Positions 44,924 to 54,616 of a DNA stretch of 64,000 bases are shown here, piece after piece. Each line of letters begins with the position of its first letter. Position 1 is the first letter of the stretch. Below the pieces are notes generated by a model, which was not told the origin of the DNA, did not search any database, and saw only the letters and a program-made list of their open reading frames with translations. The DNA comes from Rahnella aceris (GTDB lineage Bacteria; Pseudomonadota; Gammaproteobacteria; Enterobacterales; Enterobacteriaceae): assembly GCF_011684115.1 (NCBI RefSeq), contig NZ_JAADJV010000001.1, positions 1,550,001-1,614,000 of the forward strand. The letters run 5' to 3'. Position numbers and translations under genes: made by a program.

Positions 44924-45085
44924 TACGAGAATGTTCAGTTCCATCTGTAACTTCAATAAAAAAATGCAACGTTGTTTTATTTTTGTGATGACGATCTCTC
45001 ACTGCCGTTCTGTTATGCCAAAAACATCGTAAAACGGCTGAAATGTGTAGAATGACGCATCATTTTTCACTTTCAGGAAGCCCTG

Positions 45086-46114
45086 ATGTCGACAATGCAG
45101 GAAGTGGCTAATAAAGCGGGCGTCTCCAAAGCCACCGTTTCCCGTGTACTTTCCGGTAAAGGTTATGTGAGCCAGGAAACCAAAGATCAGGTATTTAAAG
45201 CCATTGAGGAAGCGGGATACCGGCCAAATTTACTGGCGCGCAATCTGGCGACCAGCAAGTCGATGTGCATTGGCCTGGTGGTGACCAACACGCTGTACAA
45301 CGGCAATTATTTCAGTGAGTTAATTTCTCAGGCGGCAAAAAAACTCGACGCCAATGGCCGTCAGTTGATCCTGGTCGATGGCAAACACAGCGCCGAAGAA
45401 GAACGGGAAGCCATTCAGTTTCTGCATGATTTACGCTGCGACGGCATTATTATTTATCCGCGCTTTTTATCCGTTGATGAAATGGATGAGATCATCGATA
45501 AATATAAAAAACCGGTGATGGTGGTTAACCGTAAATTGCGCAAACACCAGAGCCATTGTATTTACTGCGACCACAAAGGTTCCGGTTTTAATGCCACGCA
45601 GACCCTGATTGAACACGGTCACCATAATATTGCGTTTATCACCGGTTCCCTGGATTCCCCGACGGCGATAGAACGTCTTTCGGGTTATAAAGAGGCGCTC
45701 GCCGCAGCCGGATTGCCGGTCAGGGAATCGCTGATTGCGCAGGGAAAATGGTCGCCAGCCAGCGGTGCTGCCGCCGTGGAAACCCTGCTGATGACCGGTC
45801 AGACTTTCAGCGCAATTCTCGCCAGTAACGATGAAATGGCGATCGGCGCGATGAAAAAACTGAACGAAACCGGTATTGCCGTACCCGCACAGGTTTCGGT
45901 GATCGGGTTTGATAATATCCCGACCGCGCCGTTTCTTATTCCGGCGCTGTCGAGTGTAAAGGATCCGGTCAGCGATATGGTCAGTGAAGTCATCAGTCAG
46001 ATTATTTCCATGCTCGATGGCGGTTATTTATCCCAACAGAATAAGTTTGTGTCCGAACTTATTTTGCGGGATTCGGTGATTAACGGGCCCTGCGCCTCCA
46101 TCAGCTTTCCCTAA
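45086..46114 (+). CDS. ascG: LacI-family repressor of the asc operon
   Basis: A 342-residue LacI/GalR protein. The N-terminal HTH (MQEVANKAGVSKATVSRVLSGKGYVS) and hinge (YRPNLLARNLATSKS) are followed by a periplasmic-binding-like effector domain (IGLVVTNTLYNGNYFSELI, SAILASNDEMAIGAMKKL, VSVIGFDN). It is divergent from ascFB, as in E. coli, and should repress that operon until a beta-glucoside inducer appears. AGGAAG precedes the ATG, and a terminator is at 46205-46230. Confidence 0.93.
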   Translation: MSTMQEVANKAGVSKATVSRVLSGKGYVSQETKDQVFKAIEEAGYRPNLLARNLATSKSMCIGLVVTNTLYNGNYFSELISQAAKKLDANGRQLILVDGKHSAEEEREAIQFLHDLRCDGIIIYPRFLSVDEMDEIIDKYKKPVMVVNRKLRKHQSHCIYCDHKGSGFNATQTLIEHGHHNIAFITGSLDSPTAIERLSGYKEALAAAGLPVRESLIAQGKWSPASGAAAVETLLMTGQTFSAILASNDEMAIGAMKKLNETGIAVPAQVSVIGFDNIPTAPFLIPALSSVKDPVSDMVSEVISQIISMLDGGYLSQQNKFVSELILRDSVINGPCASISFP

Positions 46115-46204
46115 ACGCGGTTTAAATTATCCGTTAAACACAGCGGATTCAGCTTTATCCTGATTGTTGTTTCAATCCTGAGCATCTTTAAGCGCCAAAG
46201 ACTC

Positions 46205-46230
46205 AGCCGCACATTGTTGCGGCTTTTTTA
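46205..46230 (+). terminator. terminator after ascG
   Basis: AGCCGC-acattgtt-GCGGCT followed by six Ts, about 90 bp after the ascG stop. Confidence 0.75.
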
Positions 46231-46278
46231 CATGCTGATTAACTGCTTGTAACGCATGAACATTATGTGCCTTTTTAT

Positions 46279-46305
46279 TAAAGCCCCGAACTTACCTGCC
46301 GATAA
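46279..46305 (+). promoter_or_regulatory. FliA (sigma-28) promoter candidate
   Basis: TAAAGCCC (46279-46286), an 11-nt spacer and GCCGATAA (46298-46305). The -10 is a perfect match and the -35 has the TAAA core with the standard spacing. It faces the PAS-GGDEF-EAL gene, whose leader would be about 225 nt. A 14-bp palindrome, GCTTAAATTTAAGC (46369-46382), lies between. Confidence 0.6.
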
Positions 46306-46538
46306 CACTCCCGTTAGTTAAAACCCAAATAACAGATTTCACTTAAGGCCGATCTTTTTGCTAAATACGCTTAAATTTAAGCACGTTAGAAGCAAAATTT
46401 GGCGAAGTAAGAATTTTCTTATGCTAACGTTTCACGGGCACATCACAGCAAAAATGCGTCGGGAACAGGCGCACTATTTAGCCGGACTCTGATTTGGACG
46501 GACCCCGTGCAGAGACGGCCAGCTATCAGGCAAAAAAT

Positions 46539-48623
46539 ATGAGTGAAGATTCTGATGTACTTTATCGATTGCTGGTTCAGCGCGTAGAAGATTATGCGAT
46601 TTATATGCTGACTCCCGATGGCCATATTGCGAACTGGAATGCCGGTGCGCAGCGGGCGAAAGGTTATACGCCTGAAGAAGTTGTCGGTAAGCACTTTTCC
46701 TGTTTTTACACCGAAGAAGACAGACAAAACGGCTGGCCGCAACGCGGGCTGGAAACGGCGCGTTCCACTGGCCGTTACGAATCCGAAGGCTGGCGACAGC
46801 GCAAAGACGGCTCGCGCTTCTGGGCGCACATTATTATTGAAGCCTTACGCGAAGCCGGAGAAATCATCGGATTTGCCAAAATCACCCGTGATGTCACGGA
46901 GCGTCGTGAAACGGAAAAGGCCCTGTTGCAGGCCAAAGAACTGGCCGAATCCAACAGCGAGCAGCTCTCGTCCCTGTCACATTTCCTCAATACCGTGATC
47001 GCCAATATCCCGTCCTCGGTGATTGTCGAGAATGCCGTCTCGCGCGAAATTCTGCTGGTCAACCGCCAGGCAGAGCGTCTGCTGGGGATTCCCCGCGACA
47101 AAATGCTCGGTAAGCGCCCGCAGGATTGTATGGGCATCGGACTGAGCACCTTTATTAATAAGCAATCGGATGAATGTTTGCGCGCAGAAGGCCTGCACCG
47201 CAGCGAGCAGCAATTACTGACGGCTATTGGCGACCGGACGTTACAGACCACCAGTTCGGTGATCCGCGGGCACGATCCTCAGACCAGCTACGTGATGATG
47301 ATTGCTGATGACGTGACGGACCAACAGGCCGCCCACGCCCGTATTCACCACATGGCGCATCACGACAATCTCACCAGTCTGCCGAACCGCATTCTGTTCA
47401 GCCAGCGTCTCAGTGAAGCCTTGCAGCGCGACAGCTATACTCACAGCCACACCGCCACGCTGTGTCTGGATCTCGATAACTTCAAGAACGTCAATGACGC
47501 GCTCGGCCACCAGGTTGGTGACGAACTGCTGCGCGCGATAGCCAAACGTCTGCGCATGACGCTGCGCGATGACGACACGCTGGCACGCATCGGCGGTGAC
47601 GAATTTGCCGTGGTGCTGCCGGGGCTGAAAGACATTTCTGCCGCGCACCAGATTTCCAAACGCCTGATTGAATCAGTACGTCCGCCAGTCATTATCGATG
47701 GCCATTCGTTATCCGTCGGCCTGAGCATCGGTATTGCGCTCGCCGGTTCGACGGAAAACACCCCCGATCAATTGCTGCGTTGTGCGGACATGGCGCTGTA
47801 TGAAGCCAAACGTAACGGCCGCAACCGTTATGAAGATTTCCGCCTTGAGATGGATGCCGCCGCGCGCAAACGCCGGGTGGTCGAAATGGACTTACGCGAC
47901 GCCATTACCTGTAATCAGTTGCGTCTTTACTACCAGCCGATCACCGATGCCCGTCACGATGCCGTAATGGGTTACGAGGCGCTCATGCGCTGGCATCATC
48001 CGGAAAACGGGCTGATCATGCCGGTCGATTTCATTCCGATTGCCGAAGAAACGGGGCTGATCCACAGTCTTGGCTCATTTGCGTTGCACGAAGCCTGCCG
48101 CGAAGCCGCAAGCTGGAAAGGCAGTCAGACGGTTGCCGTTAACCTTTCACCGATTCAGTTCAAAAACAGCGGGCTGCTGTCGGTGGTGGAATCAGCGCTG
48201 GAAGCCTCAGGGCTGGATCCGTCACGTCTGGAAGTGGAAATCACGGAATCGGTATTGCTCGATAACACGCTTGGCAATATCAGCACATTGCGGAAACTGA
48301 AATCGCTGGGTGTGCGGATTGCGCTGGACGATTTCGGCACCGGGTATTCGTCGCTGAGTTATCTGCGCTCTTTCCCGTTCGACAAAATCAAAATAGACCG
48401 GTCATTCATTAACGACATGCACGACAGCCGCGAAGCGCTGGCAATTATCCGTGCCATCACCGGCATGAGCCGCAGTCTGGACATTCAGACCACGGCAGAA
48501 GGTGTGGAAACCGACGAGCAGTTCCGGCGTCTGAAAGAAGAAGGTTGTACGTTGTTCCAGGGGTATTTCTTTGGGCGCCCTCAACCCTCAGAGTCACGAC
48601 TAACCGGGTTCGCACCTCTCTGA
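46539..48623 (+). CDS. PAS-PAS-GGDEF-EAL cyclic-di-GMP protein
   Basis: A 694-residue protein from the ATG at 46539 (AGG 8 nt upstream; an in-frame TTG at 46494 is unlikely). Two PAS sensor domains (~10-125 with NWNAGAQRAKGYTPEEVVGKHF, and ~140-270) precede GGDEF (~residues 285-440, catalytic motif RIGGDEF intact near 350). EAL follows (~455-690, YEALMRW near 478, with TESVL, DDFGTGYSS and the late TAEGVET). Both catalytic motifs look competent, so it could make or break c-di-GMP; such hybrids are often net phosphodiesterases. No membrane helix is present. The upstream FliA-type promoter suggests membership of the flagellar regulon. Confidence 0.93.
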   Translation: MSEDSDVLYRLLVQRVEDYAIYMLTPDGHIANWNAGAQRAKGYTPEEVVGKHFSCFYTEEDRQNGWPQRGLETARSTGRYESEGWRQRKDGSRFWAHIIIEALREAGEIIGFAKITRDVTERRETEKALLQAKELAESNSEQLSSLSHFLNTVIANIPSSVIVENAVSREILLVNRQAERLLGIPRDKMLGKRPQDCMGIGLSTFINKQSDECLRAEGLHRSEQQLLTAIGDRTLQTTSSVIRGHDPQTSYVMMIADDVTDQQAAHARIHHMAHHDNLTSLPNRILFSQRLSEALQRDSYTHSHTATLCLDLDNFKNVNDALGHQVGDELLRAIAKRLRMTLRDDDTLARIGGDEFAVVLPGLKDISAAHQISKRLIESVRPPVIIDGHSLSVGLSIGIALAGSTENTPDQLLRCADMALYEAKRNGRNRYEDFRLEMDAAARKRRVVEMDLRDAITCNQLRLYYQPITDARHDAVMGYEALMRWHHPENGLIMPVDFIPIAEETGLIHSLGSFALHEACREAASWKGSQTVAVNLSPIQFKNSGLLSVVESALEASGLDPSRLEVEITESVLLDNTLGNISTLRKLKSLGVRIALDDFGTGYSSLSYLRSFPFDKIKIDRSFINDMHDSREALAIIRAITGMSRSLDIQTTAEGVETDEQFRRLKEEGCTLFQGYFFGRPQPSESRLTGFAPL

Positions 48624-48705
48624 TGATAGGTATTAAACACGGTTTGTGCCGGGGATGATCGGGGGAACAGCGGTATATAAGCCTGTTATTTCTGACGATT
48701 GTTTT

Positions 48706-48836
48706 AGCTCCTCCCCCTGCGAAGGGGGAGGCTGAGAGGGGGTTTTAAGGGTTAACACCCGGTCAAAGTACACTTTAACTATCTGATTTTGCATTAATAC
48801 CCCACCCCAACCCTCCCCTTCGCAGGGGAGGGGGCT
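48706..48836. repeat. ~130-bp GC-rich dyad (MITE-like) element, copy A
   Basis: It starts with the hairpin CTCCCCCTGCGAAGGGGGAG, continues GGGGGTTTTAAGGG and a variable AT-rich middle. It ends TTAATACCCCACCCCAACCC plus the hairpin CCTCCCCTTCGCAGGGGAGG. The two ends are imperfect inverted copies of each other. Two further full copies are at 57168 and 63256. It lies 83 bp after the GGDEF-EAL gene. Confidence 0.85.
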
Positions 48837-48967
48837 GAACTGAATTCTCTGGCTCCCCTGCGAAAACTTCACCATTACTCACAAACTTGCAGACGAAACC
48901 ACTGCCCGTGTCCGCTCCGGCTTGCGAATTATTCCTTAATACCCCGCCCGACCCTTTCCTTCTTTGG
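48837..48967. repeat. degenerate partial copy of the dyad element
   Basis: Directly after copy A, GGCTCCCCTGCGAAAAC and, ~70 bp later, CTTAATACCCCGCCCGACCC resemble the two ends of the element in decayed form. It looks like an old tandem insertion. Confidence 0.45.
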
Positions 48968-49277
48968 TAAAGCAACGAAATAGCGAACCATTAGCCAACT
49001 TATACCATTTATTTGATCGGCTTCTCATCCCGCAAAATCACGCACCATTACGATCCGTTAACATTAATTTAACGCACTACACTTGTGCATATAAGATGAA
49101 TATCAATATCTTATAAAAAATTAAAACGATCCTCTGACTAAAGTGCGTAAATTTTAGTCTTTTGAAATTAAAAACAAATTCTCCTGTTTGCAAAACTTTT
49201 TCACGAACCATTACAAAATTGGTTCAGAAAATGCAAAGGACTGATTAACGATTTAATTCCCAGCGGGAAACTGACAT
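48968..49277. promoter_or_regulatory. regulatory region upstream of the GntR gene
   Basis: AT-rich, with no gene. It holds TATAAGAT-n10-ATCTTATA (49090-49115) and GAACCA-n9-TGGTTC (49205-49225); the latter resembles FadR/VanR-type operators and is 52 bp before the GntR start. A GAACCATTA half-site recurs near 48983-48991. Confidence 0.4.
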
Positions 49278-50012
49278 ATGACAACGCACTCCGGGGCGCT
49301 ACCCCCTTCTAACGGCACATCGAATTCAGCGCTGGAACAGCTACGCCAGCTGATACAACAGCATCCGGATCAGACGCAGCCACTGCCTGCGGAGCGTGAT
49401 CTGATGCAAATGTTTGATGTCGGCCGCCGTGAAATCCGCCGGGCGCTGGATGTGCTGGAAGAAGAAGGTCGCGTGTGGCGCAAGCAGGGGAAAGGCACGT
49501 TTATCGGGCCGAATGGTCCTGCCCAGCCGCTGAGCCTGCAGGCGTTACCGAAACAATCCAACTTACAGGAAGTGATGGAAGCCCGTCTGCAAATCGAACC
49601 GGGGCTGGCGAAATACGCCGCACTGCGCGCTACGCCGGAACAAATCCAGCTGATGCGCCGTTTACTGGACAAAGTGAAAACGATGTCGCGCGGTGATCCG
49701 GATCAGATTGAGCTGTGGGACAGCGCCTTTCACCGCGCTATTGCCGATGCCGCGGGTAACCGGTTGTTGCTCGGATTGTTTGATGCCGTCGACGCCATCC
49801 GCCGTGACCCGAGCTGGCTGGCGGTGCGCAACGCGGCACGCAATCAGGAGCGCCTGAACCGTTACGACGATCACCATGAACGTATCGTAGAACACATCGC
49901 CGCACGCCAGCCGAAAGAAGCCGCGAAAGTCATGCGCGAGCACCTTCTGGCGCTGCAACAGGCATTTCTTTCCACCCTGCATGATGATGACGAGGATTTT
50001 ACTGATGACTGA
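49278..50012 (+). CDS. GntR-family regulator (FadR/VanR subfamily)
   Basis: A 244-residue protein. The N-terminal winged HTH (LEQLRQLIQQHPDQTQPLPAERDLMQMFDVGRREIRRALDVLEEEGRV) is followed by an FCD effector domain. The usual metal ligands are visible: Asp/His in WDSAFHRAI, His in YDDHHERIVEHI and His in MREHLLA. Its stop overlaps the following ABC ATPase gene by 8 bp, so regulator and importer are co-transcribed and the regulator probably senses the imported compound or a product. Confidence 0.92.
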   Translation: MTTHSGALPPSNGTSNSALEQLRQLIQQHPDQTQPLPAERDLMQMFDVGRREIRRALDVLEEEGRVWRKQGKGTFIGPNGPAQPLSLQALPKQSNLQEVMEARLQIEPGLAKYAALRATPEQIQLMRRLLDKVKTMSRGDPDQIELWDSAFHRAIADAAGNRLLLGLFDAVDAIRRDPSWLAVRNAARNQERLNRYDDHHERIVEHIAARQPKEAAKVMREHLLALQQAFLSTLHDDDEDFTDD

Positions 50013-51027
50013 CCCCGCCGGACCCGTCAGGCCGCTGTTACACATTAACGACCTGAGGGTGCAATTTTCCGGTTCTCCCGCGACCGTGCTCGACGGTATT
50101 TCCTTACAACTGGAAGCCGGAAAAACGCTGGCGCTGGTGGGCGAATCTGGTTGCGGCAAAAGCGTGACGTCGCTGGCGCTGATGGGGTTATTGCCCGCCA
50201 GCGCTAAAGTGTTGCAGGGCGATATCCGGCTCAATGATACCTCGCTGCTCGGGCTGTCTGAGCGTCAGTACGCCGACCTGCGCGGTCAGGAACTGGCGAT
50301 GATTTTTCAGGAGCCAATGACGTCGCTCAATCCGGCGCTGACACTGGGCGATCAGCTTGCCGAAGCGGTCATGCGTCATCAGGGTGTCGGCAAAAAACCG
50401 GCCCGCGAACAGGCGCTGGAAATCCTGAAAAAGGTGCAGATCCCCGCTCCTGAATTGCGGATGGAGGCTTATCCGCACCAGCTTTCCGGCGGTATGCGCC
50501 AGCGGGTGATGATTGCCATGGCGCTGATCAACCGTCCGCAGTTGCTGATTGCCGACGAACCGACCACCGCGCTGGACGTCACCATTCAGGCGCAAATCCT
50601 CGCCCTGCTCAACCGTATTCAGCAGGAAACCGGCAGCGCATTGTTGCTGATCACCCACGACCTGGGTGTGGTGGCGGAAGTCGCCGACAGTGTGGCAGTG
50701 ATGTACGCCGGGCAGATCGTCGAACAGGGTCTGGTGACCGATATTTTCAATAATCCGCAGCATCCTTACACCATCGGGCTGATGGGGTCGATGCCGTCGC
50801 TGGCTCCGCGTCAGGGCGCGCTGTCCACCATTCCCGGTGCCGTGCCGTTACCGAAAGACATGCCGCAGGGCTGCCGCTTCTCGACACGCTGCCCGTTCGC
50901 CACCGAACGCTGCCACCAGGAGCGTCCGCCATTGCGCGCCCTGAATCAGTCGCCGCACCACGTCGCCTGTTTCTTTGCGCCGCTGGAAAACTATTTCGTG
51001 TTATCCGCCGAAGGAGCCTGCGCATGA
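50005..51027 (+). CDS. peptide-type ABC transporter ATP-binding protein (OppD/DppD-like)
   Basis: A 340-residue ATPase from the ATG at 50005 ([16 protein letters not shown]); upstream ATGs from 49981 fall inside the GntR coding end. Walker [10 protein letters not shown], signature [10 protein letters not shown], Walker [13 protein letters not shown] and ITHDLGVV are present. The C-terminal oligopeptide-transporter zone with Cys cluster ([15 protein letters not shown]) can carry a [4Fe-4S] cluster in relatives. It pairs with the next ATPase (ATGA overlap). Confidence 0.94.
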   Translation: MTDPAGPVRPLLHINDLRVQFSGSPATVLDGISLQLEAGKTLALVGESGCGKSVTSLALMGLLPASAKVLQGDIRLNDTSLLGLSERQYADLRGQELAMIFQEPMTSLNPALTLGDQLAEAVMRHQGVGKKPAREQALEILKKVQIPAPELRMEAYPHQLSGGMRQRVMIAMALINRPQLLIADEPTTALDVTIQAQILALLNRIQQETGSALLLITHDLGVVAEVADSVAVMYAGQIVEQGLVTDIFNNPQHPYTIGLMGSMPSLAPRQGALSTIPGAVPLPKDMPQGCRFSTRCPFATERCHQERPPLRALNQSPHHVACFFAPLENYFVLSAEGACA

Positions 51028-52139
51028 GCCTCACTCCCCGCCCCATTCTGGAAGCCGCCGCGCTGAGCAAAGTCTTTAAAGGGCCATCGTCACTATTCAG
51101 CAAACCGAAAATCGTGCAGGCGGTAGATCGTGTGTCTTTGCGCGTCTGGCATGGCGAAACGCTGGCGATTGTCGGCGAATCCGGCTCAGGGAAGTCAACC
51201 CTGGGTCGCCTGTTATTGCAGTTGCTCAGCGCCTCCGACGGTGATGTGTTTTATGAAGGCGAAAACCTGAAACAGTTTTCGGCTGAACAGATGAAAAAGC
51301 TGCGCCGCGACCTGCAAATCATCTTTCAGGATCCGTTTGCCTCACTCAATCCGCGCATGACCGTGGAAGAAATCGTCGGCGAACCGCTGTGGCTGCACAA
51401 CATTGTCAGTGGTAAAGCAGACAGACAGGAAAAAGTGCGCGAACTGCTGACCACGGTCGGCCTGCCCGCCGCATTCAGCAACCGCTATCCGCATGAGTTT
51501 TCCGGCGGTCAGCGCCAGCGCATCGGTATCGCCCGCGCACTGGCGTCCTCGCCGAAACTGCTGCTGGGGGATGAACCGGTGTCGGCGCTGGATGTGTCAG
51601 TGCAGGCGCAGGTGGTGAATCTGCTGGAAAGCCTGAAACAACAGTTTGGTCTGACGATGATTGTGGTCGCGCACGGTCTGGCGGTGATCCGCCATATGAG
51701 CGACCGTGTGGCGGTGATGTACCTCGGGCAAATCGTGGAACTGGCCCGCACCGATGACATTTTTGATCAGCCGCTGCATCCTTATACCCAGGCGCTGATT
51801 GCCTCCGCGCCGCTGCTCACACCCGGTGTAAAACGTCCGGTGCCCCTGTTGCAGGGTGATATGCCCAATCCGGCCAATATGCCCACCGGCTGCCGTTTCC
51901 ATACCCGCTGCGCGTACGCCACCGACGAATGTCGTCTGGTGGAACCGCCACTCGAAACCGTCAGTGACAACCGCATGGTGGCCTGCCACCGCTGGAGCGA
52001 ACTGCAACGGGACCGCACCTCGGTGCTGGTTCCGCCGCCGTCCGCCGCTTTTACCTTACGGCGTGCGCTGTTTGAACAAGCGAGCCAGTCCCGGCTTTCA
52101 CTTTCCACTCCAACCTCAACCCAGGGAACCCGACCATGA
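51024..52139 (+). CDS. peptide-type ABC transporter ATP-binding protein (OppF/DppF-like)
   Basis: A 371-residue ATPase: Walker A GESGSGKST, Q-loop IFQDPFASLNPRMTVEEI, signature FSGGQRQRIG, Walker B LLGDEPVSALDV and the C-terminal GCRFHTRCAYATDEC cluster. It carries ~40 residues beyond the usual OppF end (FTLRRALFEQASQSRLSLS). It overlaps both neighbours in ATGA junctions. The unusual hydrophobic/Ser-rich tail may simply reflect coupling to the binding-protein start. Confidence 0.93.
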   Translation: MSLTPRPILEAAALSKVFKGPSSLFSKPKIVQAVDRVSLRVWHGETLAIVGESGSGKSTLGRLLLQLLSASDGDVFYEGENLKQFSAEQMKKLRRDLQIIFQDPFASLNPRMTVEEIVGEPLWLHNIVSGKADRQEKVRELLTTVGLPAAFSNRYPHEFSGGQRQRIGIARALASSPKLLLGDEPVSALDVSVQAQVVNLLESLKQQFGLTMIVVAHGLAVIRHMSDRVAVMYLGQIVELARTDDIFDQPLHPYTQALIASAPLLTPGVKRPVPLLQGDMPNPANMPTGCRFHTRCAYATDECRLVEPPLETVSDNRMVACHRWSELQRDRTSVLVPPPSAAFTLRRALFEQASQSRLSLSTPTSTQGTRP

Positions 52140-53653
52140 GATTTGCACCCCGCTTAACTGCCTGCATTCCCGCCTTAATGTTGCTGACGTCTGCGGGCCT
52201 CGCCCATGCGGAAAGCACCCTGCGCATCGGCCTTGGCAGCGATCCTGACATGCTGGATCCGGCCACGGCGCGCACCTATTACGGGCGTTTCGTGTTCAGC
52301 GCCATGTGTGAGCGTCTGGTGGATGTCGATCAGCATCTTAAAATCGTGCCGGGTCTGGCGAAGGACTGGGTATACAGCGACGACGGCAAAACGCTGACCC
52401 TCCATCTGCGCGAAGGCGTGACCTTCCATGATGGCGAGAAATTTGATGCGCAGTCGGTGAAATACAATATCGAACGTTACCTGACGCTGCCGGGTTCTTT
52501 GCGCAAAAGTGAGCTTTCTTCCATTGAATCCGTTGAAGTCACCGCGCCGTACACCGTGGTTTTCCATCTGAAAACCGCAGATGCCGCGTTGCTGATGCAA
52601 CTGACTGACCGCGCGGGCACCATGATGGCGCCGGAAGCGACGGCCAAAGGCAATGTGGCGGCGCATCCGGTCTGTTCCGGCCCGTACGAGTTTGTCAGCC
52701 GCGTTCAGCAGGACCGCATCGTGCTTAAGCGTTTTGAAAATTACTGGAACAAAGGCGCGTATCACTTCGATAAAGTGGTGTTCCTGCCTATTCCGGATGC
52801 GTCGGTTCGCCTGGCTAACCTGCGTGCGGGTGATCTAGACATCACCGAAGGTATTGCCGCCAGCGACACCGCAACGGTGAAAGCCGACAGTAATCTGCAA
52901 CTGGCCAGTACCACCGGCCTCGGTTACATGGGGCTGACGATCAATATCGCCAACGGCACCGCCAATACCAATACGCCGCTGGCGAAAGATGCCCGTGTGC
53001 GTCAGGCACTGTCGCTGGCGATTGACCGCGACGCTTTGAATCAGGTGGTGTTCCAGGGGCAGTACACGCCGGCGAATCAAGCCTTCTCGCCTGCCAGCCC
53101 TTATCACGCCGACATTCCGGTGCCAAAACGCGATATCGAAAAAGCCAAAGCGCTGCTGGCCGCCGCCGGGGTGAAAACACCGCTGACCATTGATTTCCTG
53201 GTCGCCAACAACCCGACTTCTCAGCAGGTTGCGCAGGTATTGCAGGCGATGGTCAGCGAAGCGGGCATCAACCTGAATCTGCAAATGACCGAATACGCCA
53301 CGCTGCTCGATCGCCAGCAACGCGGCGAATTCAAAATGAGCATGTCCGGCTGGTCAGGGCGCCCGGATCCGGACGGCAATATCTTCTCGTTCCTCAATAC
53401 CAAAGGCGGCCTGAACGACGGCAAATACAGCAATCCGCAGGTCGATCAGTGGTTGCAGGAAGCGCGTCTGACCAGCGATGTGGAGAAGCGTAAAGCCCTC
53501 TACAAGCAGATTGTGGTGCAGGAAAACCTCGACGATCCGCTGGTGTATCTGTACTTCGAACCGCGCATTTTCGGCATGAGTAAAAAAGTGACCGGTTTCG
53601 TACCTTACGCCGACGGGCTGATCCGGCTGCAGGGTCTGGCGCTGAACAAGTAA
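52136..53653 (+). CDS. peptide-type ABC transporter substrate-binding protein (family 5)
   Basis: A 505-residue protein with a signal peptide (MRFAPRLTACIPALMLLTSAGLAHA). Family-5 motifs: LRIGLGSDPDMLDPATARTYYGRFVF, LAKDWVYSDDGKTLTLHLREGVTFHDGEKF, and VSGPYEF-like HPVCSGPYEFVSR. It resembles DppA/GsiB/NikA-type receptors. The ligand could be a dipeptide, a gamma-glutamyl compound or glutathione-like. The enzymes encoded downstream favour a gamma-glutamyl or amide-linked substrate. Confidence 0.93.
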   Translation: MRFAPRLTACIPALMLLTSAGLAHAESTLRIGLGSDPDMLDPATARTYYGRFVFSAMCERLVDVDQHLKIVPGLAKDWVYSDDGKTLTLHLREGVTFHDGEKFDAQSVKYNIERYLTLPGSLRKSELSSIESVEVTAPYTVVFHLKTADAALLMQLTDRAGTMMAPEATAKGNVAAHPVCSGPYEFVSRVQQDRIVLKRFENYWNKGAYHFDKVVFLPIPDASVRLANLRAGDLDITEGIAASDTATVKADSNLQLASTTGLGYMGLTINIANGTANTNTPLAKDARVRQALSLAIDRDALNQVVFQGQYTPANQAFSPASPYHADIPVPKRDIEKAKALLAAAGVKTPLTIDFLVANNPTSQQVAQVLQAMVSEAGINLNLQMTEYATLLDRQQRGEFKMSMSGWSGRPDPDGNIFSFLNTKGGLNDGKYSNPQVDQWLQEARLTSDVEKRKALYKQIVVQENLDDPLVYLYFEPRIFGMSKKVTGFVPYADGLIRLQGLALNK

Positions 53654-53670
53654 TTGCCTGAGGAAAGACA

Positions 53671-54615
53671 ATGTTAGAACTGGTGGTGAAACGGCTGATT
53701 TCAGCCATACCGACGTTGTTTCTGGTCACGCTGATGGTGTTCTCGTTGCAGAAATTACTGCCGGGCGACCCGATCACCGCGATGGCGGGCGAGGAGCGGG
53801 ATCCGGCAGTGATTGCGCAGTTACGCGAGCAATATCATCTGAATGACCCGATCCACAGCCAGTATTTCCACTGGGTCGGCAACGCGCTGCGCGGCGATTT
53901 CGGTACGTCGCTGCGCACGCAGGAACCGGTATTACAACTGATCGCCAGCAAACTGCCGGTGACGCTGGAACTGTCGCTGCTGGCGATGATTGTTGCGCTG
54001 ATTATCGGCATCACCATGGGCGTGCTGGCGGCCGTTAACAAAGGCACCTGGATAGATAACGGCACCAATTTTCTGGCGCTGTCGGGGATTTCGATCCCCC
54101 ATTTCTGGCTGGGTGTGCTGCTGATTATGTTGTTCTCCGTGAAACTCCACTGGCTTCCTGCGTCAGGTTACGTGCCGTTTTCAGAAGATCCGCTGCAAAA
54201 CCTGAAAACCATGCTGCTGCCTGCGGCGGTGCTCGGTACCGGCCTTTCTGCCACGCTGATGCGCCATACTCGTGCGGCGATGATTGCGGTTCTCAAGGCG
54301 GATTACATCCGTACCGCCCGCGCCAAAGGGCTGCTGCCGAAAAAAGTGATCATGAAACACGCGCTGCGTAATGCGCTGGTGCCGATTATCACCCTGACCA
54401 CCTTGCTGTTCGGCGAACTGCTGGGCGGCGCGGTGCTCAGCGAGCAGGTTTTCACCATTCCGGGCTTTGGCAAAATGATTGTCGATTCAGTGTTTAACCG
54501 CGATTACGCCGTGGTTCAGGGCGTGGTGATGGTGGTCGCCGTCGGTTTTCTGCTGATGAACCTGCTGGCCGACGTGCTGTACGTTCTGGTCAACCCACGC
54601 ATGCGGAGAGCCTGA
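53671..54615 (+). CDS. peptide-type ABC transporter permease (DppB/GsiC-like)
   Basis: A 314-residue permease with about six helices: LVVKRLISAIPTLFLVTLMVFSLQKLLPGDPI at the start and the EAA loop DYIRTARAKGLLPKKVIMKHALRNALVPIIT. Such first permeases of peptide importers have the long periplasmic loop after helix 1 seen here. It is followed 1 bp later by the second permease gene. Confidence 0.94.
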   Translation: MLELVVKRLISAIPTLFLVTLMVFSLQKLLPGDPITAMAGEERDPAVIAQLREQYHLNDPIHSQYFHWVGNALRGDFGTSLRTQEPVLQLIASKLPVTLELSLLAMIVALIIGITMGVLAAVNKGTWIDNGTNFLALSGISIPHFWLGVLLIMLFSVKLHWLPASGYVPFSEDPLQNLKTMLLPAAVLGTGLSATLMRHTRAAMIAVLKADYIRTARAKGLLPKKVIMKHALRNALVPIITLTTLLFGELLGGAVLSEQVFTIPGFGKMIVDSVFNRDYAVVQGVVMVVAVGFLLMNLLADVLYVLVNPRMRRA

Positions 54616-54616
54616 G

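Noticed and set aside
48633..48975. Two short minus-strand ORFs in the 48.6-49 kb gap
   Set aside because: They are translations of the dyad repeat (CEGEGWGGVL / PPPSQGEE) and recur at the other copies, so they reflect the element and not a gene.
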